Shown here: piece by piece, positions 9,939 to 17,999 of the stretch
How the letters are laid out: the number at the start of each line of letters is the position of its first letter
How positions within the stretch are numbered: position 1 is the stretch's first letter
Assembly (NCBI GenBank): GCA_947626985.1
Contig: CANQUG010000006.1
Coordinates: 1-64,000, forward strand
Length of the DNA stretch: 64,000 nucleotides
Direction: 5' to 3'
Source: an uncultured Lachnospiraceae bacterium
GTDB taxonomy: Bacteria; Bacillota; Clostridia; Lachnospirales; Lachnospiraceae
Translations under genes and position numbers: made by a program
Notes under the pieces: generated by a model
Seen by the model: only the letters and a program-made list of their open reading frames with translations
The model's database searches: none
Told to the model about the DNA's origin: nothing

Positions 9939-12065
9939 ATGGATAAAGAATTGCCGGTTTCCGTATGGCCGGAGTGGAAAATTATAGAAAAGATCGGGGA
10001 GGGTTCTTTTGGCAAGGTCTATAAGGCCCGGAGAATCGAACACGATAAAACTTTTTATTCGGCGATTAAGGTGATTTCCATTCCCGGGAGTCAGAGTGAA
10101 TTAAAAAGCGTACAGTCCGAGAGCGGAAGCGTCCAGGGAACCAGAGAGTATTTCAGGAACCTTATGGAGGAATGCATCCAGGAAGTGAGCACCATGGAGT
10201 ATTTCCGGGGAAATTCCCACATAGTAGCGGTGGAAGATTACAAAGTGGTGGAGTATCTGGACGCTATCGGGTGGGACGTCTTCATACGGATGGAATATCT
10301 CACCAGCTTTCTGGAATACTGTTCCGGAAAACAGCTGACCGAGGAAGAAGTCATTCAGCTGGGTATCGATCTGTGCAAAGCGCTTCAGTACTGTCAGATG
10401 CTGAATATCATTCACAGGGATATCAAGCCGGAAAATATTTTTATATCCCGGTTCGGTGAGTTCAAGCTGGGAGATTTCGGCATAGCCCGGGAGCTGGAGA
10501 GGAGCATGGGCAGCTTTTCCAAGAAGGGGACATATTCCTACATGGCGCCGGAAATGTACAGGGGGGAGAGCTATGACGCCAGGGTGGATATTTATTCCCT
10601 TGGAATCATGATGTATAAGCTTCGGAACAGGAACCGTCTGCCTTTTTTAAGTCTGGAAAAACAGCTGATCACTTACCGGGACAAGGAGCTGGCTCTGAAT
10701 AAGAGGATGTCGGGGGAACGGCTTCCGGAACCGGCGGAAGCCGGCGGAGATCTTGCGAAGATTATCCTGAAGGCCTGCGCCTTTGACCGGGAGGAACGAT
10801 TCAGCTCGGCGGAGGAATTCCGCAGTGCGCTGGAAGACCTCCGATATGAGAGAAAGAATGCAGCGGCAGGGAAGAATATGATGCATTCCGCAGCGGGCAG
10901 GAGGCCGCAGGCCGGTACGGGAAGTTCTATACCGGACAGGAAGCCGGAAGTGAATACAGGAAATTCCGTATCGGGCAGAAAGCCGCAGGCCGGTACGGGA
11001 AGTTCTATACCGGACAGGAAGCCGGAGGCGAATACGAGAAATTCGGCGGCGGACAAGAGGCCGCAGACCGGTACGGGAAGCTCTATACCGGACAGGAAGC
11101 CGGAGGCGAATACAGGATATTCGGCATCAGACAGAAGACCTGCGGCTGCCGTGAAAAGCCCCGAATTGGATAAAAAAACGGAGCTGAATACGAAAAGCTC
11201 CGTATCGGCGAAAAAGCCGGCCGGCACAAACTATACGGTACCGGAGCGGAAACCGGAGAGCGGCAGGAAGAATCCTGTATCAGAATCAAATACTCCGGAA
11301 TCCTTCAGAAAACGGGAAGGGACCCGTCAGTCTTCCTATATAAATGATATTCCGAAATCACCGGTTCGCCGGACAGGAGTCCGGAACGAGGACAGAAATT
11401 ACGAGGAAATGAAGGAAGTCCGCCGCAGTCAGCAGCAGCCAGGCAGAGACAGACGGGGTCAGGGAAAACAGGAGTACGGAAAGAAAAGAGATACCGGCAC
11501 TCTCATTCTGACGATCGGAATTATCGTTATGACGGCAGCGGTACTGATCATATCCGTAATCTTTGTGAGAATGCTTTTGGGCGGAAGATCCCGGGAGGAG
11601 ACGGGCAGCAATTTCCAGCAGGAATGGATGGATGAGTCCGAGGATGCGGATCTCACCAGGTACCTGGCGGATGTGCGTGCGCACGCCACTACCATAGAGG
11701 ATAATCTGAACAATTATAACTGGATCGGTTCGGAGAGCGAAGGGAGAATCACCTATCTGGATCAGGACGGAAAAGTGATGAAGATCCTTATTTTTCCTGA
11801 GGTTTCCGGTGATGGGTATTATGAGGAATACTTTTACTGGGATGAGGAGCTGTTTTTCGTTTATGTATGGGATTCTGACCAGGAGGATATTAATTATTAC
11901 TATTATAAAGATGAAGAACTGCAGCGTTGGATTGACAACAAAAACGTATGCCATGATTACGACAGAGACAACGCGGAATTTATAGAACGGGAGAAGAAAT
12001 ATCTGGAAAATTCTCATGAATATACCAGCGGGCTGACGGCGTCGCCACGGCTGAATGAGGGGTGA
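9939..12065 (+). CDS. Membrane serine/threonine protein kinase
   Basis: A Hanks-type kinase of 708 aa. The start at 9939 follows AGGGGAG by seven bases; an in-frame ATG at 9906 has no ribosome site. The glycine loop GEGSFGKVYKA is at about 20-30, the catalytic loop HRDIKPEN near 159-166, DFG near 178 and the APE equivalent as MAPEMY. The domain ends near residue 300. A 200-residue hydrophilic linker follows with three 26-residue repeats, then one membrane helix (about 520-543, TLILTIGIIVMTAAVLIISV) and a ~160-residue outer domain rich in Tyr and Asp. There are no PASTA repeats, unlike PrkC/PknB, so the sensed signal is unknown. A PP2C phosphatase follows four bases after the stop; the two very likely act as an on/off pair. 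Confidence 0.92.
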   Translation: MDKELPVSVWPEWKIIEKIGEGSFGKVYKARRIEHDKTFYSAIKVISIPGSQSELKSVQSESGSVQGTREYFRNLMEECIQEVSTMEYFRGNSHIVAVEDYKVVEYLDAIGWDVFIRMEYLTSFLEYCSGKQLTEEEVIQLGIDLCKALQYCQMLNIIHRDIKPENIFISRFGEFKLGDFGIARELERSMGSFSKKGTYSYMAPEMYRGESYDARVDIYSLGIMMYKLRNRNRLPFLSLEKQLITYRDKELALNKRMSGERLPEPAEAGGDLAKIILKACAFDREERFSSAEEFRSALEDLRYERKNAAAGKNMMHSAAGRRPQAGTGSSIPDRKPEVNTGNSVSGRKPQAGTGSSIPDRKPEANTRNSAADKRPQTGTGSSIPDRKPEANTGYSASDRRPAAAVKSPELDKKTELNTKSSVSAKKPAGTNYTVPERKPESGRKNPVSESNTPESFRKREGTRQSSYINDIPKSPVRRTGVRNEDRNYEEMKEVRRSQQQPGRDRRGQGKQEYGKKRDTGTLILTIGIIVMTAAVLIISVIFVRMLLGGRSREETGSNFQQEWMDESEDADLTRYLADVRAHATTIEDNLNNYNWIGSESEGRITYLDQDGKVMKILIFPEVSGDGYYEEYFYWDEELFFVYVWDSDQEDINYYYYKDEELQRWIDNKNVCHDYDRDNAEFIEREKKYLENSHEYTSGLTASPRLNEG
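10905..11138 (+). repeat. 78-bp tandem repeat inside the kinase linker
   Basis: Three near-identical 78-bp units begin with CCGCAG at 10905, 10983 and 11061. Each encodes 26 residues with the core GTGSSIPDRKPE. The period is a multiple of three, so copy-number change would lengthen or shorten the cytoplasmic linker without breaking the frame. Confidence 0.85.
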
Positions 12066-12068
12066 AAC

Positions 12069-12905
12069 ATGACTTATCAGATAGAATATGCATATACCTG
12101 TCATATGGGAAAGGTTCGTGCAAATAATGAAGATAATTTCTGGTGCTGCGGGGAGAGCATGGAAGCCGAAAATCAGGGAACGCAGGGAATCCGGGACGGA
12201 AGCGCGCTGTTGTCCCATTATCCGCTCCTGGCTGTTTTTGACGGAATGGGCGGAGAGAGCAGCGGCGAGATGGCGGCTTACCAGGCGGCCAGAGCCTGCG
12301 GCGAGTATTACAGCGGGAACAAGGCCGGACTGAAAAAGAATCCGGAGGAATTTCTGCAGGAATTATGCGTCAGAATGAACCGGGCGGTCTGCGAATACGG
12401 AAAGGAGAACCGGATACATACTCTGGGGACGACGGTTTCTCTCATTGCCTTCGGGGAGGAATGCGCTTATGCATGCAATCTGGGGGACAGCAGGCTGTAT
12501 CAGTCCAGCGGGATCCGTTTTCACCAGATTTCCACAGATCACGTGCTCAAGGGAGGATTTTACGGCAAAGCGCCCCTTACCCAGTATGTGGGGATCCCTG
12601 AGGAAAGCATGTGCCTGGAGCCGTCCATAGAGAAGATGGACTGTACTCCCGGGATTCGTTACCTTCTCTGTTCCGACGGTATGACGGACATGCTTTCGGA
12701 TGGAGAGATTGCGGACATTCTTTCCCGGGAGATACCGGTGAGAGAGACGGTGGAGGTACTCCTGGAAAGAGCGCTGAAAAAAGGAGGCAGGGATAATGTG
12801 ACGATTGTCCTCTGCGAGGTGACGGAACGGGAGAAGAAAAACTGGATCAGGCAGCTCCTGGGCACTTTTGGGGCAAAGCAGGACCGGAATTCCGGGGACA
12901 GATAA
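12069..12905 (+). CDS. PP2C-family protein phosphatase
   Basis: A 278-aa metal-dependent Ser/Thr phosphatase. The motifs come in PP2C order: VRANNEDN (about 16-23), AVFDGMGGESSGE (about 55-67), LGTTVSLIAF, CNLGDSRLY (about 137-145), LCSDGMTDML (about 200-209) and GGRDNVTIVL (about 239-248). The Asp residues of these motifs coordinate the two Mn/Mg ions. The ribosome site GAGGGGTGA precedes the ATG and overlaps the end of the kinase gene. By analogy with PrpC/Stp it should dephosphorylate the kinase upstream and its substrates. It has no membrane segment, so it is cytoplasmic. Confidence 0.93.
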   Translation: MTYQIEYAYTCHMGKVRANNEDNFWCCGESMEAENQGTQGIRDGSALLSHYPLLAVFDGMGGESSGEMAAYQAARACGEYYSGNKAGLKKNPEEFLQELCVRMNRAVCEYGKENRIHTLGTTVSLIAFGEECAYACNLGDSRLYQSSGIRFHQISTDHVLKGGFYGKAPLTQYVGIPEESMCLEPSIEKMDCTPGIRYLLCSDGMTDMLSDGEIADILSREIPVRETVEVLLERALKKGGRDNVTIVLCEVTEREKKNWIRQLLGTFGAKQDRNSGDR

Positions 12906-12917
12906 GAGGAAACGACT

Positions 12918-14153
12918 ATGAACAGTAATCGTATGCAGGATTTGGATTTTGAACAGACGGTGGCCTTCGATACCGTAAAGGATTATGAGTTTACCAGAAA
13001 AGCCGCACAGCGCTTCCGCCAGGTGGTAAGCCTGGAGGATTTTGACGAGGAGGATGCGGACGTGATCTTCCATTACCTTTATAAGGAAATGGAGCTGGTA
13101 TCCTTCGGCGATTATCTGAAGCGCTATGTGTACGAGCGGGCCGGGCTGGAGGAGCCTTTTGCCGAAGTGCCCAACGAGGTTTACCGGGAAATTGTTCTGG
13201 AATCCTTCGAGGAGACCTGTACGCCGAAATCCATGAATCCCACCTCCACCAAGCTGACCTCCCTGGTGAATAACTGGCTGAATCAGGCTTCTGTGAAGAG
13301 AGAAACCGTATTCCTGCTGGGCTTCGGACTGCGTATGAGCGCTGAGGATGTTTCGGATTTTCTGACGCGGGTGCTCCGGGAGCAGGACTATGATTTTCAC
13401 AATCCTGAGGAAGTGATTTACTGGTTCTGTTATTATAATCAGTATGGGTATCATAAGGCGGAGGAGCTGAAGGAGAAATACGGAGCGCTGGAACCGGACG
13501 CCGGGTATCAGGACGCGGCCATGGTCTACTCCGGAAAGCTGTGTCTGGATACGGAGGAGAAGCTTCTGGGCTATCTGGCCTACCTGAAGGCGGGAACGGA
13601 CGATCCCATGTCCGAAAAAAGCAAGGCGTTTCAGGAGTTCCTTCGGCTTCTGGAGCGGGCCAAGGAGCTGATCGCCGCCATGTATCAGCGGGATGAGGAG
13701 GAGAAGCACCGGGATAAGATATGGACGGCGGCGGATATTTCCTCCTCCGATGTGGAGAAGGTGATCTGCAGCGGAATTCCTGTCAATAAGATGGGAAATC
13801 TGAAAAAAATGTCGGCTTCCATCCTGGCAAAGCATTTCAGCCAGAAGCGTTTCAGCCGGCAGAGGATCACCACGATTCTGAATCACAAGCTGCCGGTGGA
13901 ACGGTTTGACCTCATTACTCTGGAATTTTTTATTATCTCCCAGGAGATGGAGGACGAGGATCCCTATATCCGCTACAGGCATTTTCTGGAGGAGATTCAG
14001 GGAATCCTTCAGAATTGCGGAATGAGCGAGATTTATATTGTAAATCCCTATGAATGCTTTCTGCTCATGTGTCTTCTGACGGAATGTCCTCTGGCCGTTT
14101 TCTCGGAGATCTGGGAAATGTCCTATGAGGAAAATGAGGACTCCGAGTCCTAG
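12918..14153 (+). CDS. Unrecognised 411-aa protein of the kinase operon
   Basis: I do not recognise a family. It is a soluble, strongly acidic, mostly alpha-helical protein without signal peptide or membrane helix. It begins 12 bases after the phosphatase stop, behind AGAGGAAAC, so it belongs to the same operon. Near the N-terminus (about residues 8-19) is DFEQTVAFDTVK, which resembles the TV/TT-x-F phospho-threonine peptides of GarA-type substrates and FHA ligands; this likeness is my inference. Further in are two helical sections with paired aromatic residues (YWFCYYNQYGYH near 170). Possible roles are a kinase substrate or an adaptor. The operon ends in a strong terminator. Confidence 0.75.
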   Translation: MNSNRMQDLDFEQTVAFDTVKDYEFTRKAAQRFRQVVSLEDFDEEDADVIFHYLYKEMELVSFGDYLKRYVYERAGLEEPFAEVPNEVYREIVLESFEETCTPKSMNPTSTKLTSLVNNWLNQASVKRETVFLLGFGLRMSAEDVSDFLTRVLREQDYDFHNPEEVIYWFCYYNQYGYHKAEELKEKYGALEPDAGYQDAAMVYSGKLCLDTEEKLLGYLAYLKAGTDDPMSEKSKAFQEFLRLLERAKELIAAMYQRDEEEKHRDKIWTAADISSSDVEKVICSGIPVNKMGNLKKMSASILAKHFSQKRFSRQRITTILNHKLPVERFDLITLEFFIISQEMEDEDPYIRYRHFLEEIQGILQNCGMSEIYIVNPYECFLLMCLLTECPLAVFSEIWEMSYEENEDSES

Positions 14154-14174
14154 AGAGAGCTTTACGAAAAAGAT

Positions 14175-14220
14175 AAAAAAGAGTCAGATTCTTCAGCTGA
14201 GAAGAAACTGACTCTTTTTT
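14175..14220. terminator. Bidirectional terminator
   Basis: AAAAAAGAGTCAG (14175-14187) is the exact complement of CTGACTCTTTTTT (14208-14220), with an inner TTCTTC/GAAGAA pairing. T runs occur in both directions, serving the plus-strand kinase operon and the convergent minus-strand hydrolase gene. Confidence 0.92.
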
Positions 14221-14225
14221 GGCGG

Positions 14226-15353
14226 TTATTCGTTGTAGTATCCGTAGATCCGGCGGGCGTTTTCCGCGATGCAGGTCTGAGCGGCCCCGGTGTTCGTAAG
14301 ATTTTCGGACATGAAGCAGACTACAAGGTCGATTCCCTTGGCTGTGTCGTAAATGATTCCCGCGTCGTTTTCCACAGTGTCCAGCTCGCCGGTTTTATTG
14401 GCCGTCTGAACTCCCTCCGGAAGCTGGGCGGGGATTTTGTTCCGGCGTTCCTGGAGCTTCAGAAGGTAGTACATGGATTCCGCGTGGGACAGGGTGGGAT
14501 TGACGGCGGTGCCTTCATTGATTTCGTAAACCTCCCTCAGGAATTTTCCGCAGTCGGTTACGGAGGTATAGTTGTCTCCGCCGGCGTTGCTCTGAAGAAG
14601 AAGCCTTCCCATGGATGTGCTGGAATATCCGTGATCTCTGCAGAAGGCGTTCACAATGGCCATCCCTGCCGCGTCGTCCCCTTTGCCCAGCCAGTTTACC
14701 AGAGTGTTGGCGGCGTCGTTATCGCTGACGGTGATCATGGACACCAGCTGCGAATCCAGCTGGTCCTTGCCGTGGGCCTGCATGAGGGCGTCATAGTTTT
14801 CATAGACTGCTCCCATGATGTACAGCTTGATCAGGCTGGCCGCCTGCATGGGGTGCTCGTCGATCACGCCCTCCGTGCCTTTCAGAAGATTGCAGACGTA
14901 GACAGACCAGCTTCCGTTGTCTGTGGGGAGAAGCGCGGATACCTGACTCATGAGATTGTTCATGCTTTCATCCTCCGTATCAGCGTAGCCGCTGGGAGGA
15001 GAGAGGGTGCCCTGTTCCTCCGCAGCGCTGTCGGATTCCTCAGAGGTGCTGCCGGAGTTCTGGGGGCTTGGACCGAATTGTTCTCCAAAGATGGAGATCC
15101 CGGATTCTGAGGACCGGGAAACCTCCTCCTGCAGCTGGCGCAGCTGTTCTGCCTGCTGCTGAAGGGAAGAGGAGGACTCGGTCACATTCTCCACGATCCT
15201 TTCCAGATCGCCTACCTGCGTCTGAATGGAGGAAAGCTTATTCAGAGTGAGAAAGGTCACAATTCCCATGGCGGCAAAGCCCAGGACCAATATGATGATC
15301 ACAGTGTACAAAACTGCGGATGTTCGATTTTTATCCGGTTTTTTATCATTCAT
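14226..15353 (-). CDS. Membrane-anchored serine hydrolase of the class A beta-lactamase fold
   Basis: A 375-aa protein with one N-terminal membrane helix (about 13-37), a short coiled coil (about 38-75), a Ser/Glu-rich linker and a C-terminal penicillin-recognising domain. The active-site motifs are present in order: SLIK (SxxK, near 175), SDN (near 207) and KTG (near 320). The omega-loop Glu (ExxLN in class A enzymes) is not visible: the matching stretch reads SMGRLLLQSN. This suggests a poor beta-lactamase and perhaps a cell-wall peptidase-like enzyme. The amidase gene lies just upstream on the same strand (100-bp gap), supporting a cell-wall role. The active site should face outside the membrane. 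Confidence 0.85.
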   Translation of the reverse strand: MNDKKPDKNRTSAVLYTVIIILVLGFAAMGIVTFLTLNKLSSIQTQVGDLERIVENVTESSSSLQQQAEQLRQLQEEVSRSSESGISIFGEQFGPSPQNSGSTSEESDSAAEEQGTLSPPSGYADTEDESMNNLMSQVSALLPTDNGSWSVYVCNLLKGTEGVIDEHPMQAASLIKLYIMGAVYENYDALMQAHGKDQLDSQLVSMITVSDNDAANTLVNWLGKGDDAAGMAIVNAFCRDHGYSSTSMGRLLLQSNAGGDNYTSVTDCGKFLREVYEINEGTAVNPTLSHAESMYYLLKLQERRNKIPAQLPEGVQTANKTGELDTVENDAGIIYDTAKGIDLVVCFMSENLTNTGAAQTCIAENARRIYGYYNE

Positions 15354-15453
15354 TAAATCAATTCCTTCCTATTTTAATACATTTAAAAATACATTTCCGG
15401 GATGGGTTCCCGGCCGGGGAGGACTCCCGATCAGCTTCCGGCCGGAGAATCTG

Positions 15454-16608
15454 TTATGGGGATTCCCGGAAATATTCGTCGATGCCGTCAGCTATGCCTT
15501 CGGCCATTTTTTCCTGAAATGCCTCGTCGCTCATCTGCCGGTCGTCGGATTCAAAGCTCATAAACCCCATTTCCAGAATGGTGACCGGGACTGTACTCCA
15601 GTTTATGCCGGTCATGTTGTCGTAATAATCCACTCCCAGATTTTTAAAGCCTGTGGCCTCGCAGTAGGAGTCCAGAATGCACTGGGAAAGGAGCTGAGAC
15701 TGAGAAGAAAGGCCGCTCACATAGGGGTTGTCCGGGGAAGGAGCCATTCCAAGGGCTCCCGATACCGTATGGGTTCCCTCGCTGTTGGCGTGGATGCGCA
15801 CATAGATTTCCGCTCCCATTTCCGCCACATACTCTGCCCGCTCCTTATTGCTGATGGCGGTGTCATTATCCGTCCGGGTCATGACCACCTGGTAGCCTCT
15901 GTCCTCCAGGATATCCCGCAGCTTCAGGGAAACATCCAGGTTCAGCTGGTATTCCGGAAGGCCGGTATAATCCCCCGCTGTGCCGGTGGACGCTTTTGCC
16001 TTCATTTCACTGGAACCGGGGCCCAGAGGCTCCTGCTCGGACATATCTACGGAGAAGCTCTGATGTCCCGGGTCGATGCCGATCATATGGCCGGATAAGG
16101 CTTCTTCTCCGGCGGCGGAGGCGGTGTATCTGGGAGGAGTGATCATGCCGTCCTCCTCCGTGGCTCCGTAGGCGCCGTCCGGAGCTGTGCCGTCAGAATT
16201 TACAGCGGCCGGGACAGTGCCGTCCGCAGAATCGCTGAAGCTGCCGTTTTCGGCGGAATCGCCGAAGCCGTCCGCCTGGTCCACCTGGCTGAATACAGAC
16301 GGCGCGGAGTTTTCGGCATTCTCCGCTCCGGGAGCGCGCTCTCTCTGAAGCACCTGTGCAGCCGTCTGCGCCTTCTGGCTTCTGCGCGTTAAAGTATTGC
16401 GGGCGGTGGCGATGGACTCTGAAAATGTCTGCTCGTCCCGGGCCAGCTCCAGCTGCTTCTCCCGGATGGCGTCCACAACCTCTGTCAGTTCCCTCTCTGT
16501 GGAGGATACCGCCACGTACGCGGAACAGGCGGCGAAGAAGAGCGCCGCCATGCTGAGAAGCCCCGTGGCGAATACGATAACAGCCAAAATGCTGAAATGA
16601 TTTTTCAT
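15454..16608 (-). CDS. Membrane-anchored N-acetylmuramoyl-L-alanine amidase
   Basis: A 384-aa Amidase_3-family zinc enzyme that cuts the bond between muramic acid and the peptide stem. One membrane helix (about 7-32) is followed by a heptad-like stretch and a low-complexity linker, then the catalytic domain from about residue 173. The zinc and catalytic residues are visible: His in IGIDPGHQ, Glu in LPEYQLNLD, His in YVRIHANS and Glu in VTILEMGFMS. The start at 16608 is preceded by AAAGGAAGA. A consensus promoter sits ~40 bases upstream. With the beta-lactamase-fold gene downstream it probably forms a two-gene cell-wall remodelling unit. Confidence 0.93.
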   Translation of the reverse strand: MKNHFSILAVIVFATGLLSMAALFFAACSAYVAVSSTERELTEVVDAIREKQLELARDEQTFSESIATARNTLTRRSQKAQTAAQVLQRERAPGAENAENSAPSVFSQVDQADGFGDSAENGSFSDSADGTVPAAVNSDGTAPDGAYGATEEDGMITPPRYTASAAGEEALSGHMIGIDPGHQSFSVDMSEQEPLGPGSSEMKAKASTGTAGDYTGLPEYQLNLDVSLKLRDILEDRGYQVVMTRTDNDTAISNKERAEYVAEMGAEIYVRIHANSEGTHTVSGALGMAPSPDNPYVSGLSSQSQLLSQCILDSYCEATGFKNLGVDYYDNMTGINWSTVPVTILEMGFMSFESDDRQMSDEAFQEKMAEGIADGIDEYFRESP

Positions 16609-16645
16609 GCTGTCTTCCTTTCATGCAAATGGATTTATGAATGTT

Positions 16646-16674
16646 ATTATAATGAAGCATCTCAAAAAAAGCAA
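16646..16674 (-). promoter_or_regulatory. Sigma-A promoter of the amidase gene
   Basis: On the minus strand: TTGCTT (16674-16669), 17-nt spacer, TATAAT (16651-16646). It is divergent from the rpsL promoter 56 bp away. Confidence 0.8.
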
Positions 16675-16729
16675 TGCGCATGCTTTTGTATAAAGAAGAA
16701 ATATTTGTGAACAAAATGGAAAAAATAGC

Positions 16730-16758
16730 TTGACAGCCACTTTTCAACAGGCTATAAT
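16730..16758 (+). promoter_or_regulatory. Sigma-A promoter of rpsL
   Basis: Perfect TTGACA (16730-16735), 17-nt spacer, perfect TATAAT (16753-16758). Transcription start near 16765 gives a ~90-nt leader before rpsL. Confidence 0.93.
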
Positions 16759-16853
16759 TAGCAGGCGTGTGAAAGACCGCATGTTTTTTGTGCGCAAATT
16801 TACGGATTTTTAATAGCAACCGCAACAACAAGATCATCGGGAGGTGAAATGGA

Positions 16854-17273
16854 ATGCCAACATTTAACCAGTTAGTCAGAAAAGGTCGTGAGACCGCTGT
16901 AAAAAAATCCACAGCTCCTGCTCTGCAGAGATCCTTCAACTCTCTCAGAAAGAAAGCAGTTGAACAGTCTGCACCTCAGAAGCGCGGCGTTTGTACAGCA
17001 GTGAAGACCGCCACTCCTAAGAAGCCGAATTCCGCTCTTAGAAAAATCGCCAGAGTTCGTCTTTCCAACGGTATTGAAGTAACAAGCTATATTCCCGGAG
17101 AAGGTCATAACCTTCAGGAGCACAGCGTTGTTCTGATCCGCGGCGGAAGGGTTAGGGACTTGCCCGGTACCAGATACCATATCATCAGAGGTACCCTGGA
17201 TACCGCAGGCGTTGCTAACAGGAAGCAGGCCCGTTCCAAATACGGCGCTAAGAGACCGAAGGTTAAAAAATAA
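16854..17273 (+). CDS. rpsL: 30S ribosomal protein S12
   Basis: 139 aa, in the usual Bacillota length range. GGGAGGTGAAATGGA precedes the ATG. The decoding-centre loop [11 protein letters not shown] keeps the Lys (K42/43) of streptomycin-sensitive S12. The second loop reads GGRVRDLPG, where E. coli and Mycobacterium have GGRVKDLPG; the Lys-to-Arg change at this site (K87/K88) is a classic streptomycin-resistance substitution. Whether it is the norm in this lineage cannot be told from one sequence. It heads the rpsL-rpsG-fusA-tuf group. The 234-bp gap before rpsG is unusually long and holds a second promoter. Confidence 0.98.
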   Translation: MPTFNQLVRKGRETAVKKSTAPALQRSFNSLRKKAVEQSAPQKRGVCTAVKTATPKKPNSALRKIARVRLSNGIEVTSYIPGEGHNLQEHSVVLIRGGRVRDLPGTRYHIIRGTLDTAGVANRKQARSKYGAKRPKVKK

Positions 17274-17420
17274 TTTTCAGGTCTTTAAAAGCAGGAACAT
17301 CGGTTCCGATTTTGTCATCTGGAGTATTATTGCGGAGACTATGAAAGCATTACGGTATTCCATATACCCTGTCGGTTGCGGGTTAAATATAGGACTTTAC
17401 CAGTGCGGACATGCAAATAG

Positions 17421-17448
17421 TTTACTGTATGAGTACCGATGATATAAT
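17421..17448 (+). promoter_or_regulatory. Internal promoter between rpsL and rpsG
   Basis: TTTACT (17421-17426), 16-nt spacer, TATAAT (17443-17448) with a TGA extended -10. It would let rpsG-fusA be made independently of rpsL. Confidence 0.65.
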
Positions 17449-17507
17449 CGATGCGGCGGTCAGGACTGCTGACGGCTGCGTTTCATATGATTAAGGAGGG
17501 AAGTAGC

Positions 17508-17978
17508 GTGCCACGTAAAGGACATACTCAAAAAAGAGAGATTCTGGCCGATCCTTTGTACAATAACAAGGTTGTCACCAAGCTGATCAACAACATCATG
17601 CTGGATGGCAAGAAGGGTGTGGCTCAGAAAATCGTGTACGGAGCTTTTGCCAGAGTGGAAGCCAAGTCTGGCAAACCGGCTGTTGAAGTGTTTGAAGAGG
17701 CTATGAACAATATCATGCCTGTTCTGGAAGTAAAGGCAAGACGTATCGGCGGCGCCACCTATCAGGTGCCCATCGAGGTAAGAGCTGACAGACGTCAGGC
17801 TCTGGCTCTGCGCTGGCTCACCACGTTTTCCCGCAAGAGAGGCGAGAAGACCATGGAGGAGAGACTGGCCAACGAGCTTCTGGATGCGATGAACAATACG
17901 GGCGCATCCGTAAAGAGAAAAGAAGATATGCATAAGATGGCAGAGGCAAACAAGGCGTTTGCCCATTATCGCTTCTAA
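17508..17978 (+). CDS. rpsG: 30S ribosomal protein S7
   Basis: 156 aa, the standard S7 length, starting at a GTG eight bases after AAGGAGGG. The frame is open further upstream to 17451 but only this start gives the canonical N-terminus ([12 protein letters not shown]). Conserved S7 stretches include [21 protein letters not shown] and [12 protein letters not shown]7 nucleates assembly of the 30S head. It is 21 bases upstream of fusA. Confidence 0.98.
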   Translation: MPRKGHTQKREILADPLYNNKVVTKLINNIMLDGKKGVAQKIVYGAFARVEAKSGKPAVEVFEEAMNNIMPVLEVKARRIGGATYQVPIEVRADRRQALALRWLTTFSRKRGEKTMEERLANELLDAMNNTGASVKRKEDMHKMAEANKAFAHYRF

Positions 17979-17999
17979 ATAATCGAGGAGGAATATCCA

